From Clostridia bacterium (GTDB lineage: Bacteria; Bacillota_A; Clostridia; TANB77; CAG-508): a DNA stretch of 19,015 bases. The DNA lies in contig JAAWCC010000089.1 in NCBI GenBank assembly GCA_022792975.1, positions 1-19,015 of the forward strand, in the 5' to 3' direction. Below are positions 1 through 8,937 of this stretch, piece by piece. The number at the start of each line of letters is the position of its first letter. The first letter of the stretch is position 1. The position numbers and the translations under genes are program-made. The notes below the pieces were generated by a model that was not told the origin of the DNA, did no database searches, and worked only from the letters and a program-made list of their open reading frames with translations.

Positions 1-366
1 ACCAGTAACCTTTATCTTTTTACCATTTTCATCCATTGCTTCAACCGTAACTTCCTCTGGTCTTATTGCTTTAACATATTTATTAGGGAAGCTTAGGCAA
101 CCTTCTTCTACTTCTTGTTTTCCTTTTGTCTTTACAACAACAGGATTTATTAGTTTTAGAATTGGCTTTTCATCATACAAATCTATTACTATTATATTTT
201 TTAAAATTCCCACCTGAACTGCTGCAAGACCTACTCCATCATATTTATGCATCGTATCTATCATGTCTTGTATCAATTCTTTTACCTTATCGTCAATTGT
301 CTCTACATCTTTTGATTTTTTCTTTAGTATTTCGTCTCCTTCTCTTCTTATATTTCTTAGTCCCAC
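1..366 (-). CDS. def: Peptide deformylase, 3' end outside window
   Basis: Removes the formyl group from the N-terminal methionine of new proteins; a cytoplasmic metallohydrolase. The 122 codons present begin GLRNIRREGDEIL, and show motif 1 as GVGLAAVQVG (family GxGLAxxQ, here AAV instead of the usual AAP) and motif 2 as EGCLSFP, whose Cys is a metal ligand. Motif 3 (HExxH) lies beyond the window edge. I chose the GTG at 364-366 because it gives the family N-terminus and follows AGGATAGGGG. The preceding priA stop is only 18 bases away, the common clostridial priA-def order. There is no in-frame CGG; the one CGG present is out of phase, within ACG GTT. Confidence 0.93.
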   Translation of the reverse strand, partial: MGLRNIRREGDEILKKKSKDVETIDDKVKELIQDMIDTMHKYDGVGLAAVQVGILKNIIVIDLYDEKPILKLINPVVVKTKGKQEVEEGCLSFPNKYVKAIRPEEVTVEAMDENGKKIKVTG

Positions 367-384
367 TTTTTCCCCTATCCTTTC

Positions 385-2612
385 CTAATTCATATTATTT
401 GGATTAATGTCAATACTTATTCTTGTATTCTTTGATATTTTAATACTATTAATGCTCAAATTTATCTTATTTATAATGTATTTTCCGCAATTTACATTTT
501 ACAATTATTCTCCACCTATATCTATTTTTGATTTTACTTATAGGTGATGGCATTGGAGAATAAATTTGCATTTCTCTTTCATTTGTTTTTAAAAGATTTT
601 CATATATTGTATTTATAATGTCTTGTACATTATCTTCTTCAAAATCACTTACTTCAATTTTTATTATATCGCAAAATGGTGGATATTTCAAGACTTTTCT
701 TAACTCTATTTCTTGATTATAGAATTTCATATAATCTTGCTTTTTTGCACATTCAATTGGGAAGCTTTCTGGATTATATGTTTGTATTATTACATTTCCC
801 TTTTCTCCTTCTCTTCCTGCCCTTCCGTGCTACTTGTACTAAAATATCGAAAGTTCTTTCATTACTTCTAAAATCTGACATATACATATTGCTGTCTGCT
901 GCAATAACTCCGAACTAATGTAACATTTGGAAAATGGTGCCCTTTTACTACCATTTGAGTTCCGATTAATACCTCTATATTTTCATTTTTAAATTTGTTT
1001 AAGATTGTTTCATATGAATTCTTTTTAGTTACTGTATCTATATCCATTCTTATAGTTTTTGCCTCAGGAAACATTTTGTTTATTTGCTCCTCTAATTTCT
1101 GCGTGCCTGTTCCAAAATACCTTATATTTTTACTTCCACATTCTGGACATTCTGTATCATTTTTTCTTTCGTAACCACAGTAATGACATTTTAGTCTATT
1201 TTGTTTTAAATGATATGTAAGAGTTATATTACATTTAGGACAACTTGCAGTATATCCACATTCTCTACACATGACAAAGGTGGAATATCCACGTCTATTC
1301 AAAAATAATATAGTTTGCTTTTGTTTTTTAATATTTTCGTCTATCAATTCATAAAGTCTATTACTTATCATTGATTTATTTCCAACAGCTAATTCCTGCT
1401 TCATATCTATTACTTCTACTTTTGGCAGTTCTGCCTCGTTTGCCCTATTTTTTAAGGTTAATACTCCATTCTCCTTTTCTAATCTGTAATATGTACCTAA
1501 ATCTGGTGTTGCACTTCCTAATACTAAAGGAATATTTTTTTGCTTTGCCAAATACAATGCAAGTTCTTTTGCATTGTATTTAGGCGTCATATCAGATTTA
1601 TATGACGCATCATGCTCCTCGTCAATTATGACTATTCCTAATTCTAATACAGGTGCAAATATAGCAGATCTTGCACCTATAACTATTTTTGCTTCTCCTT
1701 TTTCAAGCCTTTTCCACTCATCATATCTTTCACCAACTGACAATTTGCTATGAAGCAATGCTATTTTTTCCTCTCCAAACCTTGCAATAAATCTATCTAC
1801 CATTTGAGGAGTAAGAGATATTTCAGGAACCAAAACAATAGCTGTTTTCCCTTTATCTAATACCTTTCCGAATCAATTGTAAATAAATCTCGGTTTTTCC
1901 GAGAGCCTGTTACTCCATGTATTAAAAATTCTTTAAAAGCCTTATCATTTATTGCACCTTCTATTTTATTCATTGCCTTTTGTTGTTCTTTTGTTAAAGG
2001 CAGATTTTTTGTTTTTGGTATATCTTTATTTTTAAATGGATTTCTATTTACTTCTTTTTCTACTATCTCCAAATACCCATTTTTTTGCAAGGTTTTTACA
2101 ACAGATATGCTAGTATCAGCAAAACTAACAAGCTCTTGAAGGAGCACTTCGTCATTTTCCATCAAGAACTTTAAAGTACGTATTTGCTTTTCAGACTTTA
2201 ACTTTCCCTCCTCAATCTCTTCTAAAACTTCGTCTTCATCTCTTTTTAAATAAACAAATTTCATTTCTTTGTCTTTAACTCTGTTTTCCATGTTCTTAGA
2301 GGTAGTCCCTGGAGGTAGCATTAATCTTATGCAATCTGAAATATTACAAAAATACTTATTTGCCATAAGTTTACTCAAAACTACCTTTTCTTCGTCTAAG
2401 CCTTTTTCCACATTTAATATATCTTTTACTTTGTAATCTGATGTCTCCTTTATGCCAATAACAAAACCCTCTTGAGACCTTTTCATAGTTCCGAATGGTA
2501 CTATGACCTTGCTTCCTATTTTAGTTGCATTTTCGAATTTTTCAGGTACGTTATAATCAAATATTCTATTTAAATCTTTTGCATTACTGCTAATAATTAC
2601 TTCTACTATCAT
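385..2612 (-). CDS. priA: Primosomal replication-restart helicase PriA, joined through five CGG +1 frameshift sites
   Basis: 3'-to-5' DNA helicase that reloads the replisome at stalled forks. Reading straight through gives fragments; skipping the C of each in-frame CGG gives one protein of about 740 aa, the normal PriA length. The sites are at 1899-1901 (residue 238, Walker A GVTGSGKT), 1868-1870 (residue 248), 910-912 (residue 567, FPNVTLVGVIAAD), 825-827 (residue 595, helicase motif VAGRAGRE) and 485-487 (residue 708). The N-terminal DNA-binding domain starts MIVEVIISSNAKDLNRIFDY; DEEH is near residue 330; eight zinc-binding cysteines (CRECG, CPKC, CHYCG, CPECG) lie near 445-485. The last shift restores the family-like end SIDINPNNMN with a TAG just before def. 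Five shifts in an essential gene imply very efficient shifting. Confidence 0.93.
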
Positions 2613-2618
2613 GTCCTA

Positions 2619-2674
2619 AGTATATCAAATTTTTTTTATTTTCTCAAGTATATATTAGGGTATTTTGTAGACAA
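2619..2674 (-). promoter_or_regulatory. Two stacked sigma-A-like promoters for priA
   Basis: The proximal promoter is TTGAGA (2642-2647), 17 bases, TATACT (2619-2624). Only six bases separate the -10 box from the priA ATG, so transcription would start at or beside the ATG, giving a leaderless mRNA. A second candidate upstream is TTGTCT (2669-2674), 16 bases, TATACT (2647-2652). The only Shine-Dalgarno-like string, AGGA, is one base from the ATG, too close to act normally. Inferred from sequence only. Confidence 0.5.
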
Positions 2675-2701
2675 ATTATTACATTTTGTTACAGTTTGGT
2701 T

Positions 2702-3662
2702 CTAAACACTAAATATCAAAACCATATATAAAACATAAAATAATAAATAAATGCTCCCATTGAATCTACTCATTTGATTCTTAGGTGGAATTACAGGAAA
2801 TAATGCAAGTAGAAGTGTTCCGAGCAATTAGTATAACCATATCTAAATTATATGAGATATTATATGTAATAGGCTTTATAAGAGATGTTACACCAATTAT
2901 GAAAAGCATATTAAATATATTGGATCCAATAATATTACCTATTGCTATATCGCTATTTCCTTTAATTGCTGCTGTGACACTGGTTACAAGCTCAGGTAGG
3001 CTCGTTCCGATTGCAAGTATAGTAAGACTAATGATTTGTTCACTTATTCCGAACATCTTAGCAATTACAACTGCATTATCAACTGTAAAATCTCCACCAA
3101 ATTTTAATCCAACTGCACCTAAAATTACAAATATAATACTTTTAACTAATGATATATCTTTACTATTGTCGTCTTTGTCTTTCTGCTCGACTTCTTTATC
3201 AAAATTTTCTCCCTTTATTCCCATAAAAATTGTGTATCCAATAAATAATGTAAAACAAGTTAATAAAATAATACCGTCAGTTCTAGATATTCCACCCTCG
3301 ATATTACATAAGACTAAAAATAAAAAAGTAATTATAAGACACATAGGTATTTCTATCAATCTTGTTTCTTTTTGAAATTTAACAGGTCTAATTATAGTAG
3401 ATAACCCTAAAATTAATAATAAATTACAGACATTGCTACCTATTACATTCCCCATAGCCATGTCTGAATATCCATCTATACTTGAAGTTAAACTGACAAA
3501 CATCTCTGGCATTGAAGTGCCAATTGATACTATTGTAAGTCCAATTATTATCTCTGGTATATGAAATTTTTTTGCAATATTGCTTGCACCTTCTACTAAA
3601 AAATCGGCACCTTTTATAAGCAAAGCAAACCCCACTAAAATCCAAAATATTGCAACCCACAT
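2702..3662 (-). CDS. Na+/Ca2+-exchanger-family (CaCA) antiporter with one CGG +1 frameshift
   Basis: Integral membrane cation/Ca2+ antiporter. It has the two inverted alpha-repeats of the family: GTSMPEMFVSLTSS near residue 50, followed by GNVIGSNVCNLLLILG, and GTSLPELVTSVTAA followed by GNIIGSNIFNMLFIIG in the second half; the acidic residues in GTSxPE are the ion-binding residues. A hydrophilic loop rich in Lys/Asp/Glu separates the halves. The direct frame ends early after the CGG at 2820-2822 (residue 281). Skipping that C yields the last membrane segment, GTLLLALFPVIPP and onward, and a total of 319 aa, the family length. Start ATG follows AGGGGGA. It lies 27 bases after the thioredoxin gene and is probably cotranscribed. 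Substrate (Na+, K+ or H+ against Ca2+) cannot be told from sequence alone. Confidence 0.9.
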
Positions 3663-3689
3663 ATGTCTTTTGTCCCCCTTAATTTTATT

Positions 3690-3992
3690 TTAGCCTAATA
3701 ACTTTTCTATATCTCTTTTATCAATAAGTCCAACACTTCTATTAGTAACTTTACCATTTTTTATAACAATCAATGTAGGAACACTCATTACACTGTTTTC
3801 AATAGCAAGTCTTTGCTCGTTATCTACATTAACCTTAAGAACTCTTATTTCTTCATGCTCACTTGCAAATTCTTCAACAATTGGCCCAAGAGCTTTACAT
3901 GGTGGACACCATGTAGCAAAAAAATCTACTAAAATTGTTCCTTCTATTCCTATTTCCTTTTGAAATTCTTCTTCATTAACTTCTCTTACCAT
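3690..3992 (-). CDS. trxA: Thioredoxin
   Basis: Cytoplasmic thiol-disulfide reductase of 100 aa, the usual thioredoxin size. It carries the active site FFATWCPPCK (Trp-Cys-Pro-Pro-Cys, a variant of WCGPC) near residue 30 and the cis-proline loop SVPTLIVI near residue 72. Start ATG follows AAGGAGGATAATT. It lies 11 bases after ccdA, so it is well placed to supply electrons from the cytoplasm to CcdA. No in-frame CGG. Confidence 0.93.
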   Translation of the reverse strand: MVREVNEEEFQKEIGIEGTILVDFFATWCPPCKALGPIVEEFASEHEEIRVLKVNVDNEQRLAIENSVMSVPTLIVIKNGKVTNRSVGLIDKRDIEKLLG

Positions 3993-4003
3993 AATTATCC
4001 TCC

Positions 4004-4693
4004 TTAAAAACCTAAATAGAGCATATATAACCCTATTAATAATATAATTATACCCATAACATATCTTAAAATATTACTTACTTTACCATATTTAGGGCTT
4101 TGTGTAATTTTTCTTACTGTTCCAACTGAAGTTCCCGCTATTATTACTAATATGCTATTTCCAAGACTATATAAAAGTAATAGCAGTATTCCCCATAAAA
4201 TATTTCCGCTTTTACTCACCACTCCAAGTAATACAACTAATACTGGTGTTGAGCATGGAGAAGCAAAAACTCCTCCTAAAATTCCTGCAATTAGCGCCCC
4301 TATATATCCTTTTTTAGTATTCTTCGCTTGTAAATTGGTTTGTTTTATAAAAGTAAATACCTCAAATGTTTGCAAAGCCATCATTACCATTAAAATACCA
4401 AGCACTATATACCAAATTTTTCCTCCACCTTGCATTAGTCTTCCGAGAAGCGCAGCAAGTGCTCCAAGAATTGTAAAAGTCACACCCATTCCTATTGCAA
4501 AAATAATTGACAATTTGAACGCTTTTTTAGCATTATCACTTCCTATTCCTCCAATACAACCTATTACAAGAGGTATGCTTGTAAGTGAACAAGGAGTAAA
4601 AGACGTAAATACTCCTGCTAAAAATGCAATAAATGGTGCTATCCAATAATTATTCCTTATTATTTCTGCCATTCCTTCAAGGAGTTCATTCAT
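4004..4693 (-). CDS. ccdA: CcdA/DsbD-type membrane thiol-electron carrier
   Basis: Six-helix membrane protein (229 aa) that passes reducing equivalents from cytoplasmic thioredoxin to extracytoplasmic thiol proteins. The two redox cysteines sit in the typical pseudo-symmetric motifs FTPCSLTSIPLVIGCIGG near residue 34 and FASPCSTPVLVVLLGV near residue 145. It overlaps the end of the upstream anchored thioredoxin by 8 bases, indicating translational coupling, and its RBS AAAGGAGAT lies within that gene. Several CGG trinucleotides occur out of phase (for example AGC GGA and GCG GGA) and do not break the frame. Confidence 0.93.
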   Translation of the reverse strand: MNELLEGMAEIIRNNYWIAPFIAFLAGVFTSFTPCSLTSIPLVIGCIGGIGSDNAKKAFKLSIIFAIGMGVTFTILGALAALLGRLMQGGGKIWYIVLGILMVMMALQTFEVFTFIKQTNLQAKNTKKGYIGALIAGILGGVFASPCSTPVLVVLLGVVSKSGNILWGILLLLLYSLGNSILVIIAGTSVGTVRKITQSPKYGKVSNILRYVMGIIILLIGLYMLYLGF

Positions 4694-5210
4694 TTAACCC
4701 CATCTCCTTTAGCATTGCCTTCATTTGCGCCTTTGTAAGCGCTCCTATATGAACTGTATAAATTATATCTCCATTTTCATTTTTTACAAATTCTAGACCT
4801 CGTTCTTCTGCATTTTCTGGTGCGAATGGTGTTCCATCACTGTTAAATAAAATTTGTGTTGGTATTAATTCTATTTTATATTTCTCTGCAATTTTAGGAT
4901 ATCTTTCTACATCAACATATCTAACTATCGCTTTTTCTTGCATTTCCTCATTTATTTCTCTTAATGCAGGAGCCATTTGCCTACATGGCATGCAATAATC
5001 AGCTCCAAAATCTATAATTATTGGCAAATTATATGATTTTAGTTTTTCTAAATCTATATCTTTATTTATTTTTAACTTAAAGTCTTCATTTACCTCTGTG
5101 TTTGTATTTTCTGCCATATTTATTTCTTCTTTTTGAAAAGTTTTTATAAGCCATACACCTAAAATTAGGACTGCAATAATTACAATTATTATGATTGATT
5201 TCTTATTCAT
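4686..5210 (-). CDS. Membrane-anchored extracytoplasmic thioredoxin-like protein
   Basis: 174 aa. Residues 5-24 form one uncleaved-looking membrane anchor (SIIIIVIIAVLILGVWLI). A thioredoxin fold follows with DFGADYCMPCRQM near residue 77 (CxxC = CMPC) and the cis-proline loop ELIPTQILF. With the neighbouring ccdA and trxA it forms a complete relay: cytoplasmic thioredoxin, CcdA, then this protein facing outward. The client is unknown; cytochrome c maturation or repair of oxidised exported proteins are the usual options, and I see no cytochrome genes nearby. Start follows GGGGAGGAGAAA; 17 bases separate it from the PAP2 gene upstream. Confidence 0.88.
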   Translation of the reverse strand: MNKKSIIIIVIIAVLILGVWLIKTFQKEEINMAENTNTEVNEDFKLKINKDIDLEKLKSYNLPIIIDFGADYCMPCRQMAPALREINEEMQEKAIVRYVDVERYPKIAEKYKIELIPTQILFNSDGTPFAPENAEERGLEFVKNENGDIIYTVHIGALTKAQMKAMLKEMGLNE

Positions 5211-5227
5211 TTTCTCCTCCCCTATAC

Positions 5228-5866
5228 TTATATTTTGTTTTTTATTACACTTGTATATACCATTAAATATGCAATTGTTAGCAAAAATCCTCCTAGTACA
5301 TCACTTGTATAATGTACACCTAAATATATTCTGCTAAATCCAATTGCTAAAATCAATATTGATAGTAATATAATTGATATCCATTTTATATATTTATTTT
5401 TAATATTTTTGTAAATTAGATATATAATAAAGCCATAAAAAGCCATACTTGCCATGGAATGCCCAGACGGAAAGCTATATCCTGTTTCTTCTATTAATCT
5501 ATATTCTATCGGTCGTGGTCTTTGAAAAATATTCTTTATAGTTAAATTTAGTATTGTTTGTATCGCTAAATTAAGGGATATTGCTCCTCCAATTTTCTTA
5601 TTTTTAATCACGATAAATGAAATTATTGTAATCAAAATTAGGCATATGCCACCACCAAAATTTGTAATAAACTTTGCACATGATGTTCCAAAATCTGACA
5701 TTAGATATGTTATTACAAAATTATGACCAGCCACATCTGCTTCCATTATTTCTTTATAAAATACACTCTTAGCAAGCATCAAAAATCCAATTATACAAAT
5801 TATCATTACAATTAATTTCCAATTATTTGCTAAAAGTTCTTTTACTTTACTGTTTCTATCCTCCAT
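5228..5866 (-). CDS. PAP2-family membrane phosphatase
   Basis: 212 aa, about six hydrophobic segments. It contains the three acid-phosphatase motifs of the PAP2 superfamily in order: KNIFQRPRP (KX6RP type, near residue 113), PSGHSMA (near 134) and SRIYLGVHYTSDVLGG (SRX5HX3D, near 180). The His residues of motifs 2 and 3 are the catalytic ones. Likely substrates are undecaprenyl pyrophosphate, phosphatidic acid or phosphatidylglycerophosphate; sequence does not decide. The CGA arginine in RPRP shows that CGA is read as Arg here. RBS AGAGAGGATTGAC. It starts 11 bases after the upstream hypothetical gene. Confidence 0.9.
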   Translation of the reverse strand: MEDRNSKVKELLANNWKLIVMIICIIGFLMLAKSVFYKEIMEADVAGHNFVITYLMSDFGTSCAKFITNFGGGICLILITIISFIVIKNKKIGGAISLNLAIQTILNLTIKNIFQRPRPIEYRLIEETGYSFPSGHSMASMAFYGFIIYLIYKNIKNKYIKWISIILLSILILAIGFSRIYLGVHYTSDVLGGFLLTIAYLMVYTSVIKNKI

Positions 5867-5877
5867 GTCAATCCTCT

Positions 5878-6510
5878 CTAATCTTGCACTACTTCAGCAT
5901 CTAACAAAAATCTTGCAATTTCTATACTTTTATATGCCTTATCTTTTGTATCCTTTTGCACTTTGAATGATATTATTCCTGCATTAATTCCTACCTCCTC
6001 TGTCAAAGATATCTCATAATATTCGCTTGGTATATCCTCCTTCACAACCACATCATAAAACTCTGGCTCTGCCATAACCATTCCATCATTATTTACAAGC
6101 TCTGTTTTTAATACATCAACTCTAGTATTATCTTTTGCTAAAATATATCCTTTTCCTGCTCTGTATGCAACGTGGCTTATAAAAGGATCTCCATTCACAT
6201 TATATACAACAATAACAATTTCATCTGCTGTATTTGAACTCGCATTTTCAATAAATCCATCTAAAACGTTTTTATTATATAATTTATTTTCTATCCCATC
6301 ATATACAAAATATCCACTTGATACTGCTTCTTCTACTGGAAGGACACGTGGTATGCTATTTGACTTTTCCTTAAAATACTTTGCATTATCTGACATAACA
6401 ACTTGTTTTTCAGGAAGCCTTTCTTTTGTAATTACACTTACTATACCAAGCCCAATCAATATTGCAATAACTATTGCTACAACTATTACTACTTTTAATA
6501 CCTTCTTCAT
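5878..6510 (-). CDS. Membrane-anchored hypothetical protein, DUF4362-like
   Basis: 210 aa. Residues 4-30 form a single N-terminal anchor (VLKVVIVVAIVIAILIGLGI); the rest would face outside. The central part (SGYFVYDGIENKLYNKNVL, then TADEIVIVVYNVNGDPFISH) resembles the DUF4362 pattern of a gly/asn-led start, a short helix and an IRI.YT.EGDP strand; this family match is from memory and moderate. It is the first gene of the probable six-gene operon down to 2702, with a strong RBS (AGGAGGAG, 7 bases from ATG). No function is proposed. Confidence 0.75.
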   Translation of the reverse strand: MKKVLKVVIVVAIVIAILIGLGIVSVITKERLPEKQVVMSDNAKYFKEKSNSIPRVLPVEEAVSSGYFVYDGIENKLYNKNVLDGFIENASSNTADEIVIVVYNVNGDPFISHVAYRAGKGYILAKDNTRVDVLKTELVNNDGMVMAEPEFYDVVVKEDIPSEYYEISLTEEVGINAGIISFKVQKDTKDKAYKSIEIARFLLDAEVVQD

Positions 6511-6541
6511 TTGTTTTCTCCTCCTAATTAATATAAATAGT

Positions 6542-6571
6542 ATCTTATCATAATAAATAATATTTTGTAAA
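6542..6571 (-). promoter_or_regulatory. Candidate promoter of the PAP2-CcdA-antiporter operon
   Basis: TTTACA (6566-6571), 18 bases, then TGATAAGAT containing an extended -10 (TG, one base, TAAGAT at 6542-6547). It lies about 30 bases before the start codon at 6510 and just ahead of AGGAGGAG. Spacing is one base longer than ideal. Confidence 0.45.
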
Positions 6572-6605
6572 TGGAATTTTAAAAAATAAATTAAAACTGT
6601 AAGCT

Positions 6606-7751
6606 TTAGTATGTTCTTCTTTTACTAGCAGATACAATATTAGTTATAAAAACAAATAAAATTGCAAATCCGAATATTACTGCCATATTAACTAGAATTG
6701 GTTTTATTGTATCAAGATTTACTATTTCTAATGTCTTAAGTGCTTCATTAGTTTTTATATACCAATAAGTTGGAAGCAAATGTGCAAATTTAAGCACCCC
6801 TTCTGGAAGCCACTCCATAGGAACAAAAGCTCCACATATAAAGCTAGAGCCTAATGCAACTACATTTACAATGCCATTTATAGCCTCTTTACTATTTACA
6901 ATATTACCAATCAGAATAGCAATAGTCAAAGCACATATTGTAAATACCAAGGAATTAAGCATAAATATTAAGCCATGTGCTTTAAAAATCATATCTCCAA
7001 ACAAAATTCTAGAAATAATTACATAAAATACCCATAAGACAATTGCAAAAACACCATTTGCAATTAATAATTTAAAATTATATTTTCTATAACTCATACT
7101 ACTAATAATTGTCCTTCGACTAATATTCTTAGACTTAAAGCTAGCTAATATCATACATATTACAAGCATGCATCCTGCAAGAATAGAATAGCTTGCAAAA
7201 TTATAATAAAATGAAAGCTTATTTAAATTTCCTGCTTCCAATTTAGAAGTCAGCTCTACATCTATTTTTTTTGATAATGTCTCACTAGTTTTTGCAATTA
7301 TTTCCTCCTCATTAAATACAGCTCTATAACTACTTGCAACATTTATATATCTTTTTAATAGCATTTCTGCAAGAGAAGCCTGATAATCTCCTGTGCTCTT
7401 TATTTCTATATTGGGATTTTTTCCTTCTAGAAAATCCTCTCTAAAATTTTCTGGTATATAAATAATATAATTTATCTCTCTATAAAATAAGGCATCATTT
7501 CTTGCTTCTTCATTTTCCTCTATTTCTTTATCTTCTGAATTCTGTCTTATATAATCTATTAATCCCTTTGTTATTCCAGTCTCCACATCATTATTAATAA
7601 TTAGTATATTGGGTTTACTTGGAGAAAAAGATAATTGGTTTTCACTATTTTGCATATTAAAGGTACCAAATATTATTAAAATTACTGTATAAATCACAAC
7701 TGTCAATATATTCTTTTTTAATATTTTGAAAAAAGTTTTAAATACTGTCAT
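6606..7751 (-). CDS. ABC-2-type exporter permease (second subunit)
   Basis: 381 aa. One N-terminal membrane segment (ILTVVIYTVILIIFGTF), a large extracytoplasmic domain of about 150 residues, then five or six C-terminal membrane segments including SSFICGAFVPMEWLPEGVLKFAHLLPTYWY, the typical re-entrant region of ABC-2 (DrrB/YhgE-like) permeases. It overlaps the other permease gene by 14 bases and completes a heterodimeric exporter with the ATPase upstream. No in-frame CGG. Confidence 0.87.
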   Translation of the reverse strand: MTVFKTFFKILKKNILTVVIYTVILIIFGTFNMQNSENQLSFSPSKPNILIINNDVETGITKGLIDYIRQNSEDKEIEENEEARNDALFYREINYIIYIPENFREDFLEGKNPNIEIKSTGDYQASLAEMLLKRYINVASSYRAVFNEEEIIAKTSETLSKKIDVELTSKLEAGNLNKLSFYYNFASYSILAGCMLVICMILASFKSKNISRRTIISSMSYRKYNFKLLIANGVFAIVLWVFYVIISRILFGDMIFKAHGLIFMLNSLVFTICALTIAILIGNIVNSKEAINGIVNVVALGSSFICGAFVPMEWLPEGVLKFAHLLPTYWYIKTNEALKTLEIVNLDTIKPILVNMAVIFGFAILFVFITNIVSASKRRTY

Positions 7752-8937
7752 ATTTTTGCCTCCTTAAACTACTCCAAGCTAATACAAGCATTGTGATTGA
7801 AAAAATTATCAATCCTCCAATATTTAAGAAATATCTATCTAAAGTATCATAATAATATATTGAATAAAATCCGTCTGTTATCATACTTGCTGGATTTATT
7901 TTATTAATTATAGGTACATTTGTATCAATTATATATTTCATTGTAATTCCCATCATTCCTGAGAAAAACGACCCTAGCATCGTAATTGCAATTATCATTC
8001 CTATTTTTACATTCTCACTTGACTTCACTAAACTTGAAATACATATTCCAAATGCAAGTCCTGCAAAAGAGCCGTATTAAAGCAAGTAATATTATAAGTC
8101 CGCAAATTATCGCTATAATCTATCTTTAGAACAAATATAGTATATATAAATAAAAGTAGTAAACCTATTAATTGTATGATGTAGCTTGCTAAACTACTTC
8201 CTAATATGATTTCTCCCTTTTTTGCTGGACTTACTCCTACTCTTTTTCCAATATTACTCATATTAGGTAACTTTTGATTTATTGCAGTCATTCCTAATGT
8301 CCCACCATAAAGACAAGTCATTGCAATTAAAGTATAAAACTCTATCATTGTATAACTTAAATTATCACTTGATATATTTTTTATATTACTGCTATTCTCA
8401 CTTGCAGTTTCTAGAGCAGCTTCATATATTTTTTCATATATATCTTTATTACTTTCCATATTCTGTGGCTTCATATTTTTCATGTATTCATTTGCTTTAC
8501 TTTCAGATATATTTTTTATTATTTCTTGATTTTGATTTATTTCTTCTACAACTTGTTTTAAAATAGTCTGGTTTATTCCATTTGCTTTTATTGTAATTTT
8601 AGGCTCCTCCATCAATTCTATATAGCCTATAATTTCGTCTTTTGCAAGCATCTCTTTTGCTTTTTCTTCTGTTACATATTTAGTATTAAATAATCTGTCC
8701 TCATTGTTTTCATTGCTTAAATTTTTAAAAGCCTCCCTAAAAATTTTATCATCATAAAATTTTTCATTTTGAATTATGGCAATATCAATTATATCTAATT
8801 TCTCGCTATTTTCTATATTCGAAAAAGCCAGATTAAAAAGAGTACCGTAATATTATTGGAAAGGCAAAGGTCCAAAATATTAACATTCTACTTTTTAGAA
8901 GGGTTTTAATAGAATATTTTAAATTATGCAAAAACAT
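7738..8937 (-). CDS. ABC-2-type exporter permease (first subunit), joined through three CGG +1 frameshift sites
   Basis: 398 aa after skipping three Cs. The ATG at 8935-8937 overlaps the ATPase stop (TAATG). The product begins MFLHNLKYSIKTLLKSRM, then WTFAFPIILGTLFNLAFSNI, the standard ABC-2 N-terminus. The sites are at 8845-8847 (residue 31, within FPIIL-G-TLFN), 8100-8102 (residue 279) and 8072-8074 (residue 288). The last two are 28 bases apart and bound the membrane stretch LIILLALI; the frame between them is a good membrane helix only if both Cs are skipped. The following glycines use GGT, GGA and GGC, so more than one fourth base is tolerated. The 5' 290 bases are invisible to gene callers that stop at the first shift. 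Confidence 0.88.

Noticed and set aside
2785..3375. Long plus-strand open frame of 196 aa
   Set aside because: It is antisense to the antiporter, whose alpha-repeats are clear, and has no RBS or family features.
4152..4649. Plus-strand open frame of 165 aa
   Set aside because: Shadow of ccdA on the opposite strand; Pro/Ile-rich nonsense.
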